In this document: positions 7,601 to 8,160 of the stretch, piece after piece
Position numbering within the stretch: the first letter of the stretch is position 1
Layout: each line of letters begins with the position of its first letter
Assembly (NCBI GenBank): GCA_021839785.1
Contig: JAKCAB010000446.1
Coordinates: 1-8,160 of the forward strand
DNA length: 8,160 nt
Direction: 5' to 3'
Source of the DNA: a bacterium
Lineage (GTDB): Bacteria > Verrucomicrobiota > Verrucomicrobiae > Limisphaerales > J093
Made by a program: the position numbers and the translations under genes
The notes under the pieces: generated by a model
Database searches by the model: none
Told to the model about the DNA's origin: nothing
The model's input: the letters and a program-made list of their open reading frames with translations, nothing else

Positions 7601-8160
7601 GCCGCCAAGGCGCTGGCCGGTCGGTTGGACGAATGCGATCGGCTTGTTGCCGCCGCCACGACGATGACGCCGACGATTCGCTTGATGGCGTCGGCGAAGC
7701 AGCGATTCGCCGCGGTGCGTCCGCAGGTCGGCGCGGAGAAAGCCGATCCATTCCTGGTGGCCACGGAATTGAACGGCATTGGCGCCGCGTTGGACGAAGT
7801 GGCGGACAAGGCGCGGTGTGATCGCGACGTGTTCGAGGAGGCGGAGCGCAGCGTCCGCGCGGCCACGGTCCAGGTCACGGAGTCGCGACGGGCAGCGAGC
7901 GATGCGGGCTCCGTCTCCGTGCCCAGCAGCCCGGCGATGCAAACCGCGCTCGGCCGGCTGGAACGGTTAGCGGAAGATTTGGGCCGAGCGACGGCCGAGT
8001 TGGCGCGGCCGCATGGCGATTGGCAGGCGCTCGATGCCGAGGCGGACCGGATCACCAACGAGGCGGCGCAAGTCACGGCGGAGTTGCGCGGCGAAATCGA
8101 GCGTGCCCGGGCCGCGGGCAACGCGCTCACGGCCGCGGCCAGCGCGGTGAGATTGGCGGG
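4676..8160 (+). CDS. Giant membrane-spanning coiled-coil protein with TPM-like periplasmic domain (3' partial)
   Basis: The frame is open from 4676 to the window end: 1161 full codons and no stop, so the C-terminus is missing. Residues 1-32 are a signal peptide (Arg8, hydrophobic stretch 14-30, small residues before Asp33). Residues 41-195 form an alpha/beta domain with 'NWVVVLLDS' (from 85), 'FFALFLKDRRFSYYGSD' (from 142) and 'RRGLGEDNWIGNL' (from 162). This resembles the TPM (YgcG) fold, although the identification is tentative. Residues 200-275 are a charged coiled coil and 276-389 are helical. Residues 390-413 form a transmembrane helix followed by 'NRRRLKPKR', which places the remainder in the cytoplasm. 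From 430 on the protein is almost all alanine-rich helix with heptad-like spacing and 'L..GD..AAE.AL' hairpins. No SD sequence is visible. An in-frame ATG at 4667 (adding MAA) is an equally possible start. The role is unknown; scaffold, transenvelope linker or sensor are inferences. A match to SMC-type annotation would be expected from coiled coil alone. Confidence 0.88.
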   Translation, partial: MKSSLPNRCWFPGWISCSFAVAWLAMGAAFGGDATTDAAPVKVSAGTEVVRVWKPGEHLFVKGELGLSTAQLSTLAEWLEANATNWVVVLLDSAAGETYRTADGRTFTGIEAVNYALGQGLMGQTTFGQSVDARTGERNACFFALFLKDRRFSYYGSDAQDRRGLGEDNWIGNLDAPAIRAMRSGGRIVDAVKDTVKNIENRLTARIEAERREVARRVAEEQANRARVQAEAESQVKAVNADLALLQQRTTDLSRGRSEMTGDLARLDSAAYQAPVAEAGRLLSRGEYAKARQLAGEVQTRIRQQLHRLDQFAEDASRLEELGGRYQTLSQARYASSARKPLEVAAENLKAARAEHARGDSAYVGHLAAAQEAVRAANAAMLSVERAAQAALAVGALVGSTTLAGLGLIGLFLNRRRLKPKREAEELHATWTRGLREKTDALFALLDRRAKVVGSSAVEAGQRYDGETLPLCQRIIQDVDELFIMSACADRVMSQAQALLAARSLGGRFVNSFSRRRYRRVLRLLRDEPIVFKPAEGLELIVRGQRTERDRLLGDRASYEPFAMTFQQLIEAFNERAGRALANLDLVESSVVDCTRAVESAQADTDAAAGAEDDLAAAAKEDGLLRLDAVFTRLLPEARNEMAEALKQALKDPVGASRTRAAKAKRQAADAAKLAAIALAVRKEGVPALGQHVQALTAQGVHAGWIGAEARRLSDAADQLANAALTESAATGIAAWEADWRTLSQRASKAVELDARRRGESHQALTKTEAAIAEARQAIGEALHLDPASCLREQGRDPSEVMTKAGEHLAAALAGLERGDVDAAENALNAAANLARIAGEMAASARRILSAQPETVHSLRNETERLTGLVANHRTILKGIIERYAASVLRLGAGDPAHPNANGTVEDNVAETESALATAREAVDQAELDFRAARLFQAAARWDQAAGANALAEHRLAEIAEKAKRLEAAEQGNATAAKALAGRLDECDRLVAAATTMTPTIRLMASAKQRFAAVRPQVGAEKADPFLVATELNGIGAALDEVADKARCDRDVFEEAERSVRAATVQVTESRRAASDAGSVSVPSSPAMQTALGRLERLAEDLGRATAELARPHGDWQALDAEADRITNEAAQVTAELRGEIERARAAGNALTAAASAVRLA

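Noticed and set aside
6038..7942. A 634-codon minus-strand open frame opposite the helical cytoplasmic region
   Set aside because: Arg/Gly/His-rich with no domain signature. The + frame continues uninterrupted across this whole stretch with consistent heptad-like helical character.
5279..8160. SMC/chromosome-partition ATPase or methyl-accepting chemotaxis receptor identity for the coiled-coil protein
   Set aside because: No Walker A, Walker B or ABC signature is visible, and no MCP hairpin-tip motif. The resemblance is only coiled-coil composition and topology.
1..8160. CRISPR array, tRNA/rRNA, insertion sequence, attachment sites
   Set aside because: No regularly spaced repeats, cloverleaf-like segments, transposase motifs or terminal inverted repeats were found on reading; non-coding space totals only about 400 bases.

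Overview
The window looks like chromosomal DNA from a GC-rich member of the Verrucomicrobiota, probably near the Pedosphaera/Limisphaerales group. This is judged from protein style and not from a marker gene. The clues are a C-terminal '(T)GTLQSADAVTGPWSDVAG...FYRAKQ' tail on the first protein, a beta-rich C-terminal domain ending '...SAPFLIALTVE' on the second, and a long alanine-rich coiled-coil protein with a TPM-like N-terminus as the third. No rRNA, tRNA, transposase, CRISPR array or phage gene is visible.

Layout: three large genes lie on the + strand and cover most of the window. (1) Positions 3-1268 hold the 3' part of a large secreted protein in which a protease-associated (PA) domain is inserted between two halves of a PA14-like beta-sandwich. 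A strong intrinsic terminator follows at 1296-1326. (2) After a leader of about 170 bp, which holds a weak promoter candidate and a small perfect inverted repeat, positions 1499-4498 encode a complete 999-residue exported protein. Its N-terminus resembles DUF3352-type envelope proteins and its C-terminus is a conserved beta-sandwich-like domain. A second strong terminator follows at 4530-4566. (3) From 4676 a single frame stays open to the end of the window, giving at least 1161 codons. It encodes a signal-peptide protein with a periplasmic TPM-like domain, a coiled coil, one transmembrane helix at residues 390-413, and then more than 740 residues of helical, alanine-rich cytoplasmic sequence.

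Each internal gene boundary has its own terminator, so the genes look monocistronic and not like one operon. What they share is the cell envelope: a secreted multidomain protein, an exported protein with no membrane anchor beyond its signal peptide, and a protein bridging periplasm and cytoplasm. No known defence, mobile or biosynthetic system can be recognised. The most unusual items are the PA-in-PA14 insertion and the giant membrane-spanning coiled-coil protein. Very long open frames on the minus strand are best read as shadows of the three genes in GC-rich DNA.
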